From: Chloroflexota bacterium | GTDB taxonomy: Bacteria > Chloroflexota > Anaerolineae > Aggregatilineales > Phototrophicaceae | Length of the DNA: 64,000 nucleotides | Direction: 5' to 3' | Assembly: GCA_026707745.1 (NCBI GenBank) | Contig: JAPOWG010000047.1 | Coordinates: 42,091-106,090 of the forward strand | Shown here: piece after piece, positions 1 through 8,588 of the stretch | How positions within the stretch are numbered: position 1 is the stretch's first letter | Layout: each line of letters opens with the position of its first letter | Notes under the pieces: generated by a model | Database searches by the model: none | The model's input: the letters and a program-made list of their open reading frames with translations, nothing else | What the model was told of the DNA's origin: nothing | Made by a program: the position numbers and the translations under genes

Positions 1-1197
1 TTCCATGCGGAAGCTGCGACCCAGTTCGTGCATATGACCCAATACACCGTAGAGCGTTAGGGTGAAGGGGAAAGGCGACGGGAAATCGCAGTATGTGACG
101 GCGTGTTCGCCAGTGTTTTCAGCGTAGTCGTCCAGAGTCTGTCGGCAATCCTTCAAGCGCTTGTCCGGCAGCCCTGACAGTTTTTCGCTGTACAACTGGG
201 CGATGCGCTTGATGGCGTTTTCGCGTTGGCATTGCGGACCCTCGACGCCGCTGGGGCAGGGGATCTCGACCGGAGCGCTTAAGGGCAGCGTCATCAACTC
301 CTCAAGTCCACTGCCGTCGGGCTCCAGTTCCAGGTGGACCCGCGTTCGATCGGGCGCGCGCGTCGTCCCCAGATTGTAGTGCATTTGTACGACAATGCTC
401 TCGCCGGGCTTGACGCGATAACCGGTGCCCTCGGGGTAGCGGATGCCGAAACTGCCGGGCGTCCAGGTCGCGATGATATCGCCGCCTTTGGACAAACCGG
501 CGCTTCCGTAGCAGGACCAGCCGGGGCGCCCGTCTTCGTAATCGCGCGCGGCGATTTCCGGCGCCAACGATTCGTCGAGCAGGTAGACGATGCCGTGATG
601 CGCCATCTCCGCCACTTCGGGGATGAATTCATAGGCGGTGATGAAACTCGGCGACCCGAGCTCCAGCGGGAAGGCGAAACAGCGGTAATCGTCTTGTGCA
701 TCCTCGTCCGGCATATAAGGATCGTCGAGTTGCAGCGTCAGATCAGCGCGGACCTCGGCGAAGGCAAATGTCGCAGTTGGCGGTTCGTAGCTTTCTTCGT
801 TGCCGGTTTGGGCGCCACTCTCGGCCCAGGCGATGATGGTAGCGATCTCCTCGTCGGAAAGGCTGCGGTCCTTCTTCAAGGGAATGTTCAAGGACGAGGG
901 CATCCAGGGCGGCATCAGACGAGCCGACACATGAAATGCGATATCATCGGCGAAGAATATCACGTCATCTTGGTTGGTGAACGGCGCGTAAGCGGCGATC
1001 TGCCCATCAGAGTGACAAGCGACGCAGCTTGCTTCCAGGATGGGACGAACATGCTGGTGATAGGTGGGATTCTCCGGCACAGCGACGGCGCTGAAATCGG
1101 CCGCCTCGGCTTGGTCTTCGTCATGCGGCTTGTCGTCGTGCGCCAATGTCGCAAGCGCGCTAAGCAAGACTATCAGTAAAACGACAATATATCTCAT
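1..1197 (-). CDS. c-type heme / copper type II monooxygenase-like protein (partial, runs off left edge)
   Basis: An open frame starts at an ATG (1195-1197) and stays open to base 1, so 399 codons are visible and the stop lies outside. The N-terminus (MRYIVVLLIVLLSALATLA) is a signal peptide, so the protein is exported. Residues about 40-60 carry CVACHS, a CxxCH covalent heme site, inside a cytochrome-c-like stretch followed by RLMPPWMPS. Further on come MAHHGIVYL, VVQMHYNLG and GHMHELG, His-rich motifs spaced as in the copper-binding domains of the PHM / dopamine beta-monooxygenase superfamily. Bacterial proteins with this heme plus copper-monooxygenase order are known but poorly characterised. 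I infer an extracytoplasmic redox enzyme; the substrate is unknown. It faces away from the rest of the window across about 900 bp of repeat-rich DNA. Confidence 0.8.
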   Translation of the reverse strand, partial: MRYIVVLLIVLLSALATLAHDDKPHDEDQAEAADFSAVAVPENPTYHQHVRPILEASCVACHSDGQIAAYAPFTNQDDVIFFADDIAFHVSARLMPPWMPSSLNIPLKKDRSLSDEEIATIIAWAESGAQTGNEESYEPPTATFAFAEVRADLTLQLDDPYMPDEDAQDDYRCFAFPLELGSPSFITAYEFIPEVAEMAHHGIVYLLDESLAPEIAARDYEDGRPGWSCYGSAGLSKGGDIIATWTPGSFGIRYPEGTGYRVKPGESIVVQMHYNLGTTRAPDRTRVHLELEPDGSGLEELMTLPLSAPVEIPCPSGVEGPQCQRENAIKRIAQLYSEKLSGLPDKRLKDCRQTLDDYAENTGEHAVTYCDFPSPFPFTLTLYGVLGHMHELGRSFRME

Positions 1198-1258
1198 GGC
1201 TTCGCTCCTTTATATTAGGCCTGCCACATCCCATCCATACTCACGGCGAAATCCGTAG

Positions 1259-1345
1259 CGTCGCCCCTTTGGTCGCCCGAAAATGCGCACTATAGAATCT
1301 ACGGGCTAAGTATATACCATCAGGGGCGACCCCTGAAACATAGCC
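1259..1345. repeat. GGGGCGAC...GTCGCCC double-hairpin element, copy 1
   Basis: The arms TCGCCCCTTTGGTCGCCCGA (1261-1280) and CAGGGGCGACCCCTGA (1321-1336) form two inverted-repeat halves. The same core is found at 10635-10654, 18463-18524 and 50932-51008, so this is a dispersed intergenic element with no coding capacity. Confidence 0.6.
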
Positions 1346-1349
1346 CTCT

Positions 1350-1447
1350 GTGCGCGCCGAGCCTCGGTGGTGAATCCGCCCGTATTGAACTCGCATAGGG
1401 CGATACCCCGGGGCAATTGCATCAAAATGAGGCGACCGACATGGTAG
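1350..1447. repeat. CTCGGTGGTGAA / GCAATTGCATCAAAATGA element, copy 1
   Basis: GCCTCGGTGGTGAAT near 1359-1373 is followed by GGGCGATACCCCGGGGCAAT and a TGCATCAAAATGAGG tail. Related blocks occur at 1960-2028, 8514-8580, 18655-18750, 33626-33656 and 50806-50833 in both orientations. Confidence 0.55.
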
Positions 1448-1768
1448 GAAACTGGGCTGACTATTAAGCACCAAGGACACCTATTCTGAATGCGCAGTTT
1501 GCCCGTCCTCGGGGGATCTTGAGGCCGGCGGGTTTCGTGAAGGACTGAGCGCCCCCAAGATTTCCCCGCACAGTCCCAGAGGTCAAGCTCCGGAAGTCAA
1601 AGGTTGCCGCCGCGGCAATTGCCGGGGAAAAAGTTTTTTCGGCAGTTTGGCAATCTGGCGTCCGTTCTGCAGCCGGGCTGATTCGGTTGTTAAGTCGCGT
1701 TGTGTACAGGGTAGCGCAGATTGGGGCGCGGGTGGCGACTAAATGGTCGCGTTTTAGGAATTTGCCAC

Positions 1769-1860
1769 AGCCGCTGGGCGCGTAAGGGCGAATTTGGGCT
1801 ACCGCACTCACAGAAAACAATAAACCTGCTCGGCTACCGCAAATCGCGGTTTATTAAAAA
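1769..1860 (-). repeat. 95-bp hairpin repeat (family A), copy 1
   Basis: This reads as family A on the minus strand: TAATAAACC, a CCGC-gattt-GCGG hairpin, TGTTTTCTGTGAGTGCGG, then ACGCGCCCAGCGGCTG. It is the most diverged of the long copies. Confidence 0.55.
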
Positions 1861-1959
1861 GATGAAGTTTGGCCGGCGACCTTGCCGTATTCAGGTGACG
1901 GAATAAGAGGGAAAGTCGACAAACGCCCCTAAACTCGGCGCTGGCGGTCAGTGTCTACG

Positions 1960-2028
1960 CAACCCTCGGCGTACTCGGTGGTGAAAAAAATACTTTGATG
2001 CGATTGCCCAGGGCGATATCCACGATTT
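1960..2028. repeat. CTCGGTGGTGAA / GATGCGATTGCC element, copy 2
   Basis: It contains CCCTCGGCGTACTCGGTGGT followed by TTTGATGCGATTGCCCAGG and GCGATATCCAC. Same family as 1350-1447. It lies just upstream of the GT39 gene and may carry part of its 5' region. Confidence 0.5.
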
Positions 2029-2094
2029 TCACCACTTTTGCGGAATCCTTGCTAGAATATTTCCGTTAACGCATGGCGGGACGCTTCCAAAAAG

Positions 2095-3957
2095 ATGGCA
2101 TCAGACAGGCGCTGGGCAATCATTACGCTCATTCTGTTATTGGGCGCTGCGGGTCGAATCCTGCATATCGCCGAGCAGAGCTTCTGGGTTGACGAAGGTT
2201 ACGCCTTTTATCACGCGCATTTCCCGGATCTCCTGACATCGCTGGCGCGCGATACGCATCCGCCGCTCTATTTCGCGGCGCTGCGTTTGTGGAGCGAAGT
2301 CGCCGGTCATAGCGAGTTGGCGCTGCGCTGGTTCTCCGCGCTGCCGTCCATGCTCAGTCTGGCGCTGATTTTCCAACTGGCGCGGGAGGTAGTGGCGCAA
2401 AGGGCGGGGCCCGCGCGCCGACAGCGCCGTAGCGCGCCGCATCTTGCTATGTTGATGCTGGCGCTGGCCGATGCCGAATGCTTCCTGGCGGCTGAGGCGC
2501 GGCACTACACCTGGCTGGTCTTTCTCGTGACCTGCAGCATGTTTTTCTTCCTGCGCTGGATACGTCGATCGCGAAGATCCGCTGGCCTGTCCTGGATTCT
2601 TGCCACCGTACTGATGGTTTACACGCACTACATCACAGCCTTTGCCGGCGTCGCCCAGGGACTCTACGCGCTGATCTGTCTTCGCGGCCTGCAGCGCAGG
2701 CGGGCTTTGGCCGGTCTGATCCTTGCCGCGCTGGCGCTGTCGCCCTGGTTGCTGCTGGTTGGGGCGAAGCAAGTCGGCAACAGCGGCGCCAATTGGTCGG
2801 TCAATTTGTCCCCCGCCGTCATCCGAGACATTCAAGTCAAGTTCTTTACGGAGCAGTGGGCGCTTGTTCTTGCGCTCCTGCTCTTGGGTTTCTTCACCGT
2901 GGTCTACGGTCGCGAACAGCTGTATCGCTTGCGCTGGCACCGGGTCAGTTGGCTGCTATTGCTTTGGCTGATCGTTCCCTTGGTCTTGACCCTTATCGCC
3001 AACGAGTTCCTGCCCTTTTTGCAGCCGCGCCGCTTGACGCTATGGACACCGGCCATCGCCTTGCTGCTTGCCTTGGGATTGAGCAATGTCCGTCGGCCAA
3101 TTCGAAACCTGCTAATCTTCGCCCTGCTGGTTTATGGCGCTTTCCAGGTAGATTTCTATCGCGTCAAGCCGAAATGGCGTGTGGTTGCTGAGATGACGGC
3201 GCGCTATGCCGTCGCTGGAGATCTGGTGTTGACGGATATCGCCGGTGGCGACTACCAACTTGGCTACTATTTGAATCGGGAGCTGCCGAGCGGGAAGCTG
3301 CTGCCGGATGGGGCCCGATACGAGTCTTTGAAGATCCAGCGCGATTTCTACTCGGAAACTTATGAAAGCTGGTTGCCGCAATTGCTGGATCGCTTTGATA
3401 CGGTCTGGCTCATGCATTGGTCGAATGACCCAAGCGCCTTCAATTGGCTGCGCGAGCTGGGCTTTGAACGATCAGCGGACTTCGTTCATGTGCACGACGG
3501 CGGCGCATCCGGCGACATCGACATGCACGTCTATCGCTATGGTCGCTTTGCTGATGACCCGCCACTGGTTCAATTCGACAATGGTATGGTGCTGAAAGCC
3601 GGGACGGTCGCCGAAAAGCCCTTAAGGGTTGATCTGGTTTGGGAGTCCGCGGCACTGCTGAAGCGCGATTTTACGGTGTCGGTCAAGCTCTTGGATGAAA
3701 ATGACTTGATGGTCGCGCAGCACGATAGCCAACCGCAATTGAATTTGCGGCCCACGAGTGGCTGGCATATCGATGAAGTGATTTTTTCGCCTCATGAACT
3801 GGAATCGTCCCAACTCTGGTCGGATGGCGAATACCGAATTGTCATTGAAGTGTACTTTTTTGAAGCGGGGCAACCGGTCAAGATCCCGACGGCGTCCGGC
3901 TCAAAGGCCTTCACATTGGGGGCCATGTTTTTGGAAAACGCAAGCGATTCAGGTTGA
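2095..3957 (+). CDS. GT39-type (ArnT/PMT-like) membrane glycosyltransferase
   Basis: 620 aa. The N-terminal half is multi-spanning, with an early extracytoplasmic loop FWVDEGYAFYHAHFPD followed by THPPLYFAALRLW and then LALRWFSALPS. That is the Asp-containing first-loop pattern of GT-C enzymes (GT39/83), which transfer sugars from polyprenyl-phosphate donors outside the membrane. About ten hydrophobic segments run to roughly residue 360. A soluble C-terminal part of about 150 residues looks like a beta-sandwich (DLVWESAALLKRDFTVSVKL). The same tail design recurs in the GT39 protein at 25861-27810. The start is the ATG at 2095. The gene ends base-to-base against the convergent SDR gene. Acceptor and donor cannot be told. 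Confidence 0.82.
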   Translation: MASDRRWAIITLILLLGAAGRILHIAEQSFWVDEGYAFYHAHFPDLLTSLARDTHPPLYFAALRLWSEVAGHSELALRWFSALPSMLSLALIFQLAREVVAQRAGPARRQRRSAPHLAMLMLALADAECFLAAEARHYTWLVFLVTCSMFFFLRWIRRSRRSAGLSWILATVLMVYTHYITAFAGVAQGLYALICLRGLQRRRALAGLILAALALSPWLLLVGAKQVGNSGANWSVNLSPAVIRDIQVKFFTEQWALVLALLLLGFFTVVYGREQLYRLRWHRVSWLLLLWLIVPLVLTLIANEFLPFLQPRRLTLWTPAIALLLALGLSNVRRPIRNLLIFALLVYGAFQVDFYRVKPKWRVVAEMTARYAVAGDLVLTDIAGGDYQLGYYLNRELPSGKLLPDGARYESLKIQRDFYSETYESWLPQLLDRFDTVWLMHWSNDPSAFNWLRELGFERSADFVHVHDGGASGDIDMHVYRYGRFADDPPLVQFDNGMVLKAGTVAEKPLRVDLVWESAALLKRDFTVSVKLLDENDLMVAQHDSQPQLNLRPTSGWHIDEVIFSPHELESSQLWSDGEYRIVIEVYFFEAGQPVKIPTASGSKAFTLGAMFLENASDSG

Positions 3958-4719
3958 TCAAGCGAGCGGTCGACCGCCATCGACCGGAATAATGTCGCCA
4001 GTGCTAAAGCGCAGATGGGCGATAGCGGCGTAAACTGCCTCTGCGACGTCTTCAGCCTCGGCGATCCGCGCTAAAGGTGTCTTGGCTTCCTGCTCGGCGA
4101 GCAGCGCGCGCGGCATTCGTTGCGCATATTCGCCATTCACCCAGCCCGGCGATACCGACAGCACCCGAATCTGCGGCGCCAGGGCGCGGGCAAGGGACCG
4201 CGTCATGCTGTCCATGGCGGCTTTGCTGGCGCAATAGGCCACATTGCTGCCGACGCCGGTGCGCCCGGCAATTGACGAGATATTGATTACAACTCCGCCA
4301 TCTCCCGACATCAATAGCGGTTTCAGAGCGCGGATCGAAGCGAAAGCGCCGCGCCAATTGACCCGGAAGATGCGGTCGATAAGCGCGTCGTCGAGGCCAT
4401 CGAGATCCTCATGGGGCACAGCCTCGGTAACACCGGCGTTGTTCACCAGGATGTCCAGCCGACCCCAGCGCTCCCGCACAATCTCCGCCAAGCGCCCCAA
4501 AGCCTCGCCATCGTCCACGGGCGCGTGCAACACGAGATGATCCCGGCCCGCCAGGCTTTCCGCCACCGCAAGCGCCTTGGCTTCGTCGCTGTGGTAGGTG
4601 ATGACAACCCGCGCGCCTTCCGCTGCCAAGCGCCGGCAGATCGCGCTGCCGATCCCACCGCCGCCGCCGGTTACCAGCGCGACTTGCCCTTCAAGCGTCG
4701 TCGGTTTCATCCTCAACAT
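3958..4719 (-). CDS. SDR-family NAD(P)-dependent oxidoreductase
   Basis: 253 aa, classical short-chain dehydrogenase length. Near the N-terminus is ALVTGGGGGIGSAICRRLAA, the TGxxxGIG dinucleotide-binding loop. LVNNAG follows, then INISSIAGR with the catalytic Ser, and YCASKAAMDS with the YxxxK pair. The C-terminus FSTGDIIPVDGG is typical of 3-oxoacyl-ACP reductase-like and glucose-dehydrogenase-like members, and the substrate cannot be set from sequence. The start could be the ATG at 4719 or the in-frame ATG at 4710; neither has a strong ribosome site. It lies 21 bp downstream of the histidine phosphatase gene on the same strand, so they may share a transcript. Confidence 0.88.
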   Translation of the reverse strand: MLRMKPTTLEGQVALVTGGGGGIGSAICRRLAAEGARVVITYHSDEAKALAVAESLAGRDHLVLHAPVDDGEALGRLAEIVRERWGRLDILVNNAGVTEAVPHEDLDGLDDALIDRIFRVNWRGAFASIRALKPLLMSGDGGVVINISSIAGRTGVGSNVAYCASKAAMDSMTRSLARALAPQIRVLSVSPGWVNGEYAQRMPRALLAEQEAKTPLARIAEAEDVAEAVYAAIAHLRFSTGDIIPVDGGRPLA

Positions 4720-4740
4720 CCCGTCCCCGGTCTCGACCTG

Positions 4741-5436
4741 TCAAAAACTGCGCAAATCCGGCGGCAAGTGCTCCACCCGGTTCATGTAATGCAAGATCGG
4801 TCGCGATCCCTTGTAATTGATCCGCGTGATCGCCGTGTTGTCGTGGTAGTAACGCCAAGTGTTGGGACGGGACGGCAGTTGATCAAAAATCGCCTTGAGC
4901 AAAGTGTCAAGAAAGCCTGCGTGCGAAATCAAGGCGATCACGTCATCCCCTTGTCCGCGTTCTCGAAGCGCCATGGCCACCTTGATCGCGCGGAAGTTGC
5001 TGTGCGCCTCCGGCTCTATACCCAATTCGGCGTCATACCAGCCCGTTTCGGTGATGGTATCCGGCAGATCGAAATCGGGAAACTCGTTCAGCATTGATGA
5101 TCGGCTCATGCCATTGAAACCGCGGGTACGGCCATTCCGCCGCTGCCACAAACCGCCTTTTTCGTGAAGATCCGGCCAGACTTGCGGCCGCAGATCAAGC
5201 CCGGCGCCCAAGGGCTGCGCCGTCAATAGCGAGCGGTACATGGCGCTGCTGTATAAATGCGTGATTTGGAATCGCTCGTCCATCACGTCTGTCGCGCTTG
5301 CCAGAAAATCCGCGAGGACATCGCGCTGGCGATAGCCCAGCTCGGTTAGATCCGGGTCCGCCGTGCGACGGTGGGCTGTATTTTCGGTGAGAACATTGTT
5401 TTCCGATTCCGCATGACGGATGAGATAGACGTGCAT
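4741..5436 (-). CDS. histidine phosphatase family protein (phosphoglycerate mutase-like)
   Basis: 231 aa from the ATG at 5436, which has AAAGGAG six bases upstream. The frame stays open further upstream, but that part is not protein-like and lacks a ribosome site. The N-terminus MHVYLIRHAESENN holds the RHxE phosphohistidine motif (His8). A second active-site His lies in VIALISHAGFLDTL. The family includes cofactor-dependent phosphoglycerate mutases, sugar-phosphate phosphatases and SixA-like proteins; the specific substrate is not evident. Insertions around the middle (KGGLWQRRNGRTRGF) differ from core mutases, so a general phosphatase is more likely. Its upstream region contains family A repeat copy 2 and is shared with the divergent PfkB-type kinase. 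Confidence 0.85.
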   Translation of the reverse strand: MHVYLIRHAESENNVLTENTAHRRTADPDLTELGYRQRDVLADFLASATDVMDERFQITHLYSSAMYRSLLTAQPLGAGLDLRPQVWPDLHEKGGLWQRRNGRTRGFNGMSRSSMLNEFPDFDLPDTITETGWYDAELGIEPEAHSNFRAIKVAMALRERGQGDDVIALISHAGFLDTLLKAIFDQLPSRPNTWRYYHDNTAITRINYKGSRPILHYMNRVEHLPPDLRSF

Positions 5437-5463
5437 CGAGCGCTCCTTTATTGTGTGAACCAA

Positions 5464-5535
5464 GGCGCTCACGCGAAAAGCAGACTTACAATTTGGCGTG
5501 AGCATGGCAGATCTTTTCGCTGCTGCCGAGCGGCG
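5464..5535 (+). repeat. 95-bp hairpin repeat (family A), copy 2
   Basis: It has GGCGCTCACGCGAAAAGC, then ACTTACAATTTGGCGTGAGC and CTTTTCGCTGCTGCCGAGCG. The copy is shortened and lies between divergent genes. Confidence 0.5.
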
Positions 5536-5718
5536 CCATGTCTTGCATCGACGGGTGATTGGTCGCATTATATGCCAAACTCGCGCGAAAGATAGCCACG
5601 GCGTGCCCATTCGCCTCGAGCCGTTTGGGTTCGGCGGTGGCACAGCAGCGTTCATGTTGGATTCGTCGAACCTACCGGATTGCTCACGTATCCGCCGCGC
5701 GCGATTCAAGTCTGGCAT

Positions 5719-6705
5719 ATGAATTGGCCAGTCGCTAAACTTGCCCGCGATAAGAACAAGCGAACTGTCGTTCCTGTGGACAAGATCGTCACTCTCACCA
5801 TGAATCCGGCGCTGGACGTCGGGACGCGCATCACCTCTGTCGCGCCGGAAATCAAATTGCGCTGCGCCACGCCGGAGTTTCATCCAGGCGGCGGCGGCAT
5901 TAACGTTTCACGCGCCATTCACTTTCTTGGTGGCGAATCTATAGCGGTTTATGCTGCCGGCGGGCATACCGGCGCCATGCTTACTCAATTGCTGGGTGCC
6001 GAAGGCATCAAGTGCCGCGCCGTGCCCATCGCCGGCATCACGCGCGAAAGCTTCGTGGTCTACGAAGAGATTTCGACCCTGCAGTATCGTTTCACCATGC
6101 CGGGTCCCGAATTGAGCGCGGAGGAATGGATCGCTTGCCTGGAAGCGGTTTTCAATCTCGAACCGGATATCATCGTCGCCAGCGGTAGTTTGCCGGCCGG
6201 CGTTCCCGCCGAATTCTACGGCGAGATCACGCGCTACGCTGCCGAATATGGCATCCGCGCGGTCGTCGATACAGCAGGCGAGCCGCTGCACCGCGCCTTT
6301 GGCAAAGGCGTCTATCTGATGAAACCGAATCTGCGCGAACTGGAACTGTTCGCTGGAGAAAACCTGCACGACGAAGCGGGCATTAAGACCGTCGCCCGCC
6401 GCCTGATTGCCGAAGGCTTGTCAGAGGTCATCGTCGTATCGATGGGCGCGGCCGGCGCGGCGCTGATCACCGCTAACGAATATCAGTTTTTGCGCGCGCC
6501 AATCGTCAAAGTGCAGAGCAAAGTCGGGGCGGGCGATAGCATGGTGGCGGGTCTGGTCATGGGCTTGGCCCAAGGCTGGGATCTGCGGGAGACGTTGTGC
6601 CTGGGCATTGCCGCGGGCAGCGCCGCCGTGATGACCCCGGGCACGCAACTGTGTGGCAAAGACGACGCCTTCAAGCTCTACAGGCGGATCTCGGATTCGG
6701 CATAA
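5719..6705 (+). CDS. PfkB-family sugar kinase (1-phosphofructokinase / 6-phosphofructokinase-2 / tagatose-6-P kinase type)
   Basis: 328 aa from the ATG at 5719. A GTG at 5776 would give VDKIVTLTMNPALDVG, where family members usually begin, and is a real alternative. TMNPALD is the N-terminal hallmark of the LacC/FruK/PfkB branch. FHPGGGGINVSRAI is the sugar-binding glycine patch. KVGAGDSMVAGLV near the C-terminus carries the catalytic Asp and anion hole. The enzyme phosphorylates a sugar phosphate with ATP in the cytoplasm. FruK, PfkB and LacC cannot be separated by eye, and no PTS gene is nearby. Followed 62 bp later by a small unknown gene on the same strand. Confidence 0.87.
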   Translation: MNWPVAKLARDKNKRTVVPVDKIVTLTMNPALDVGTRITSVAPEIKLRCATPEFHPGGGGINVSRAIHFLGGESIAVYAAGGHTGAMLTQLLGAEGIKCRAVPIAGITRESFVVYEEISTLQYRFTMPGPELSAEEWIACLEAVFNLEPDIIVASGSLPAGVPAEFYGEITRYAAEYGIRAVVDTAGEPLHRAFGKGVYLMKPNLRELELFAGENLHDEAGIKTVARRLIAEGLSEVIVVSMGAAGAALITANEYQFLRAPIVKVQSKVGAGDSMVAGLVMGLAQGWDLRETLCLGIAAGSAAVMTPGTQLCGKDDAFKLYRRISDSA

Positions 6706-6767
6706 GACCCGCGAATGGCGGGACTGGGACGATCGTTTAACCATGACCGAAGGTTGGAGAATTCAAG

Positions 6768-7091
6768 ATGACAAGCATTAAAGCGCGAAATGTCAATCAT
6801 CCGGGCCATCGAGAGAACCTTAAGGCGGACAAATACCACATCATTCGCGAGGCGATGCTAAACGCGCTGCCGCTTGAAGACTGGATGCCTTTTTCGGCGT
6901 TGGAGGAACGCGTGCGCGCCTATCTGGAAGAAAAGGATGTGCCAAAGTCGCTCTTTCCAAAGCCGGGTTCCGTGCGCTGGTATTGCAAGGCGGTACAACT
7001 GGACTTGGAAGCGCGAGGCGAAATCGAACGTCAGCCTAGAAAATCGCCACTGCGCTTGCGGCGAATAAGAGAGGATCGCCCCTGTTTATGA
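6768..7091 (+). CDS. small conserved protein (DUF6958-like)
   Basis: 107 aa, starting at the ATG at 6768 with GGAG eleven bases upstream. The sequence has the pattern VNHPGHRENLKADKYHIIRE, then a helical middle and RWYCKAVQLDLEARGEIERQ, ending in a basic LRLRRIRE stretch. This matches my memory of a small family (DUF6958) built like a winged-helix or ParB-like fold; that assignment is recall, not a search. No catalytic residues are evident. It could be a small DNA-associated or regulatory protein. It is the last gene before a family A repeat and a convergent PLD gene. Confidence 0.7.
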   Translation: MTSIKARNVNHPGHRENLKADKYHIIREAMLNALPLEDWMPFSALEERVRAYLEEKDVPKSLFPKPGSVRWYCKAVQLDLEARGEIERQPRKSPLRLRRIREDRPCL

Positions 7092-7095
7092 ATAC

Positions 7096-7177
7096 CGCGT
7101 CGCTCATGCGACGAGAAGGATTACAATTTTGCGTGAGCGCGATATTCCTGGGACCTTTTCGCCGCCGCCTAGCGGCT
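7096..7177 (+). repeat. 95-bp hairpin repeat (family A), copy 3
   Basis: It begins with the perfect hairpin GTCGC-TCAT-GCGAC, continues with TTACAATTTTGCGTGAGCGC, ATTCCTGGGACCTTTTCGCC and ends at GCCTAGCGGCT. It fills the gap between two convergent genes and may act as a bidirectional 3' structure. Confidence 0.65.
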
Positions 7178-8372
7178 AGTCGCAGTTGACTTCGCCCGGC
7201 GACACTTCCTGTGCGCTGTCCCAGATTCGACGCCATTCCTCGAGGTAAAGACTCGCGATGACCTTGTCGCGGATGATCACGATGTTTTCATCATTGTTTT
7301 GCACGGCGCTCTTTGAAAAATTGAATGAACCCGTGATGACGGTGTCGTTGTCGATGATGATGATTTTATGGTGCAAGATGTAGCGATTGCCATCCTGGCG
7401 CACCTGGGCGCCGGCGCAATACAGGGCAGGCAATTGGCTCCAGCTCGCCATGCTGTTGCGCTCTTCAAAGACGCCGCGCAAGACAAAGTCCGGATCTGTC
7501 ATCTTTTCGATCATCGCGCCCGCCAATTCATCGAGCGAAAACACGAAGCTCATGAAACGAATAGAGGACTGCGCCGCTCCTATCGACGCCTTCAGCGCGG
7601 CAATTTCATCAGCTTCCGGAGCGAAGATGATGCTGATCTCGCCGGGGTCTCCCGCCATGCTGATGACGCCGTCATTGGATGAGCGCGCTCCAAATTCTCC
7701 TCGCTCGAACATTTCGTCGAACTCGGTCTTGTAGGCCGCAGCCGCACCGGCGCTTTCCAATACCAGGACATTGTTGTTGTTGCGGTATGTGCCGTTGAGC
7801 GTGTAATTCCAGGAGCCGGTCCATACAGCGCGCTCGTCGATAATCATGAATTTGTTATGCATCAATCCGCTGCGATTGTCAGTTACGATCGGCACTCCCG
7901 CCGCTCTTAGATCTAGCAGCGCCGTATTCGAATCGCTTTTCAGCCCATGTCTGTCGTCAGTCACGATACGTGCTGCCACGCCCCGTCGGCGCGCTGCGAG
8001 GATGGCCTCATAGATGAGCTTGCTATTCAGCTCGAAGGTCGCGATGTCCAGCGAACGCTCGGCGGCGTCAATCGCGCTGGCAAGCGGCGCGTCTATGCCA
8101 TCGACATAGTCCGACCTGTCTACGCCTGCGTCCGGCTCGTTAAAATACACTTGCCAATTGTCGCCGACATAACCGCGACCGAACCTGTATTTCACGGTGA
8201 CAAATGGCGCTGCTGTCGCTGATGCGCTTTCGCCTTTAACAGTAGGAATGGGACTAGGGGGCGATGTAAATTGCGACGCGAGTGCTGCGGCCAAGGCCAT
8301 GACGCAGACAATAATGAAGGGTATCAGGTGTTTGCTGTGTCGCTTCATGAAGTGTGATCGCGAATCGTCCAT
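7176..8372 (-). CDS. exported phospholipase D-family protein with two HKD motifs
   Basis: 398 aa. Residues about 9-33 form a signal or anchor segment (MKRHSKHLIPFIIVCVMALA), so a start at the ATG at 8348 is also plausible. Two PLD domains follow. HKD1 is His172-Lys174-Asp179 in MHNKFMIIDERAVWTGSWNY; HKD2 is His334-Lys336-Asp341 in HHKIIIIDNDTVITGSFNFS. Both are complete, so the enzyme should be an active phosphodiesterase. Family members include cardiolipin synthases, Nuc-type endonucleases and phospholipases. The compact size, the export signal and the GSWNYT/GSFNFS pattern favour a secreted Nuc-like nuclease or phospholipase rather than cardiolipin synthase. It converges with the DUF6958-like gene. 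Confidence 0.85.
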   Translation of the reverse strand: MDDSRSHFMKRHSKHLIPFIIVCVMALAAALASQFTSPPSPIPTVKGESASATAAPFVTVKYRFGRGYVGDNWQVYFNEPDAGVDRSDYVDGIDAPLASAIDAAERSLDIATFELNSKLIYEAILAARRRGVAARIVTDDRHGLKSDSNTALLDLRAAGVPIVTDNRSGLMHNKFMIIDERAVWTGSWNYTLNGTYRNNNNVLVLESAGAAAAYKTEFDEMFERGEFGARSSNDGVISMAGDPGEISIIFAPEADEIAALKASIGAAQSSIRFMSFVFSLDELAGAMIEKMTDPDFVLRGVFEERNSMASWSQLPALYCAGAQVRQDGNRYILHHKIIIIDNDTVITGSFNFSKSAVQNNDENIVIIRDKVIASLYLEEWRRIWDSAQEVSPGEVNCD

Positions 8373-8513
8373 GCTGCTTCGTTGCTGACGCGCTATGACG
8401 TAAGCGGACTATATCCTGTTTTGCCTCGCCAATCCAGCGAATTTGGCAGTGTATCGGGACAAGCGCTCTAAAATCATAGTACGTCAGTACACCATGAATG
8501 CAAACCAAAATTT

Positions 8514-8580
8514 AACCACCGAGGACCCTCGGCTCCCTCGGTGGTGAAAAAATTTGAAGCGATTGCGCTGAGAGCCGACA
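8514..8580. repeat. CCACCGAGG...CCTCGGTGG palindrome plus AAGCGATTGC block
   Basis: An inverted repeat with CCACCGAGG (8517-8525) and CCTCGGTGG arms is followed by GAAAAAATTTGAAGCGATTG. It is the best-formed palindrome of the family also seen at 1350, 1960 and 18655. Confidence 0.6.
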
Positions 8581-8588
8581 AGGGACCG

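Larger units (their letters stand above)
1198..2094. other. repeat-rich intergenic region, no credible gene
   Basis: About 900 bp between divergent genes. Short frames on both strands have no recognisable protein pattern and lie over repeats. It contains a GGGGCGAC/GTCGCCCG hairpin element (about 1259-1345), two copies of the CTCGGTGGTGAA / GATGCGATTGCC element (about 1350-1447 and 1960-2028), one inverted copy of the 95-bp hairpin repeat (1769-1860) and the GTGTCTACGC word at 1951. Confidence 0.7.

Noticed and set aside
334..1179. 281-codon frame on the plus strand at the left edge
   Set aside because: It lies opposite the heme/copper protein, whose frame has a signal peptide and CxxCH; the plus-strand product has no family pattern.
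1464..1820. 118-codon minus-strand frame in the long intergenic region
   Set aside because: It covers part of a family A repeat and has no protein-like composition or ribosome site.
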